Of a stretch of DNA of 64,000 bases, positions 62,772-64,000 are shown in pieces (position 1 is the stretch's first letter; each line of letters opens with the position of its first letter). This DNA comes from Pythium myriotylum (taxonomy: Eukaryota; Oomycota; Peronosporomycetes; Pythiales; Pythiaceae). The position numbers and the translations under genes were made by a program. The notes beneath the pieces are model-generated. The model was not told where the DNA came from. It did no database searches and saw nothing but the letters and a program-made list of their open reading frames with translations. Location: assembly GCA_023091665.1 (NCBI GenBank), contig JALJCQ010000016.1, positions 496,001 to 560,000 on the forward strand, read 5' to 3'.

Positions 62772-64000
62772 GTCTTCTGTCTTGTTCTTGGACGGATGGA
62801 TTCTGGTGCAATGCGGATGGGAGCAGGATACCTAGGGGGCGAGCTCCTGGTCGCGGAAACGCACGACTCGTAATGCGGCTCTTGTCTGAGCGACCGGGTG
62901 ATGACACCGCTCGGAGAGACGCGTCGTGTCAAGTGGGCGGCGCTGAAGAACGAAGAACGAAGGAGAAAAAAGAGAACCCATCCCACCATATCGACGTCAT
63001 CAGCTGCCGACCAGTTCAACAGGACGCAGGGCCTCGGAGAATGCATATCCCTGAGACGATACGTTCTCCAGATACCTTTGGTCTTGAATACCCTGATTAT
63101 CTAGATCGAGGGAAACAGACTGCGATACTTTTTCCCAAAATTTAGGAATGGGTTGCGCCGAGAATATTTTGAGGGCGAGAAGGTTGTTCCACCCTGACGG
63201 CAGTAACGGCCGCCACCTGGCGTGTGTCGCTTGACACGAGTTGAGTGGGCGAGGTTGGTCTCGTGAGCAGGTCTTTTCAGTCGACCTGATCGACAGAAAC
63301 TCGCGGGCGGGTCGGTCGTTGGGGAGATGGTGGCTTTGCGCACTTGTTCCTTGGAGAACTCGGTGGCAGCGTGGGACGAATGCTGCGCCCGAGCCGAGCA
63401 CGGGTCGATTGTGGGACGTCACGCGAACCGTTGAAACCCGCTGGATAAGCCGGAAGAATTCTCGAGCGTCACGACGACACGACTGCCCACAACGACGAGA
63501 GTCTGGGTTTCCTGGTCATGTGGGCCCGTGACATCTTTGTGGTGGGAAGTCGTTTGTCTCCACGGCTCGGGACTCGTGGATTCCTCTGGTCGGCAACGCG
63601 AGTAAGCTGCCGCGACGCAATCTGCCTTCTCCTCCCCCAGAGGGAGACCCGAGTGCCTCAACAGCGCTTTTCGCTGACGTGTTGGCTAACATCCATCACG
63701 CGAGAACTCATGGCCGGGGGCCTCGGCCAGTCGGACCCTTGACAGCGACATGTGGGCGTGGGCGGAACAGAGCCAATAAGGGCTAGGGCGCCAGTCGCGT
63801 GTCGGAGACGAGCCAGGCAACCAGCCAACTCTGTGGCACGCAGACCTTGGCGTGGATTACAGCCCACTCGCTCATGGAAGGCTGGCCAGTCTGACTCCCC
63901 GCGCCAGTCCGGAACTTGAGCGCCGTCCCGCGAGGCGACACCACGACCGAGCTCGCTGCCCGCCTCCACGGACGCGCTCGGCGTATTTTCTGTTTCTGTT
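62772..64000. other. Intergenic region to window end
   Basis: These 1.2 kb hold the promoter of the acyltransferase. All open frames are short or Arg/Ser-rich with no similarity. If a gene starts at the right edge it does so beyond the window. Confidence 0.5.

Overview
The window is a gene-dense piece of a eukaryotic nuclear genome. The best fit is an oomycete, probably of the Phytophthora/Pythium side. The reasons are: a giant protein of tandem CX4C...CX2H fingers of the kind oomycete annotations call WRKY19-like; a plant-type EF-hand NADPH oxidase beside a plant-type glutaminyl cyclase; a basal-body FOP/CEP43 homologue, which fits a flagellate zoospore maker; a secreted GH114-like enzyme; moderate GC content; and short introns. 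I placed splice sites by hand from GT/AG, reading frame and family conservation. About 50 introns came out, nearly all 51-81 nt long with most between 57 and 68. The species cannot be told from the sequence. I found no rRNA, tRNA, CRISPR array or intact transposon.

Region by region. 0-9 kb: the 3' part of a TMEM135-like gene, a 15-finger zinc protein, a TMEM70-like mitochondrial assembly factor and a CEP43/FOP-like centrosomal protein. 9-25 kb is a chromatin block: a free-standing CHD1 C-terminal half (SANT/SLIDE-like plus CHCT, no ATPase), a GEP4-type phosphatidylglycerophosphatase, a hemerythrin-like protein, and a ~2,470-residue remodeller combining AT-hooks, chromodomains, a bromodomain, PHD fingers, a PDZ-like module and a CHD7-like ATPase. 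25-41 kb: FAM177, histidyl-tRNA synthetase, an F-box/Tudor-like protein, an ankyrin-PDZ protein with two micro-exons, a PX protein, WDR6, a tandem pair of four-helix membrane proteins (the second copy lacks an in-frame start), ATG8 and RAB1. 41-51 kb: a tiny REV1-like BRCT protein, SEC13, RFC4, a possible small secreted protein, NADPH oxidase and glutaminyl cyclase. 51-64 kb: a coiled-coil protein, a histidine acid phosphatase, a C7orf50-type WKF protein, a cyclin, an L-type lectin, a GH114-like protein and a glycerol-3-phosphate acyltransferase.

There is no operon logic. Most genes are housekeeping genes arranged head-to-head or tail-to-tail with short spacers. HARS and the F-box gene share a 155 bp promoter, while FAM177 and HARS end 16 bp apart. 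Functional groupings that can be read from content are chromatin (9-24 kb), membrane traffic and autophagy (PX, ATG8, RAB1, SEC13, L-type lectin), mitochondria (TMEM70, GEP4, HARS) and DNA maintenance (BRCT, RFC4). The most unusual items are the separation of the CHD1 DNA-binding half from any ATPase next to a very large chimeric CHD protein, the BRCT-only relative of REV1, and the start-less tandem duplicate.
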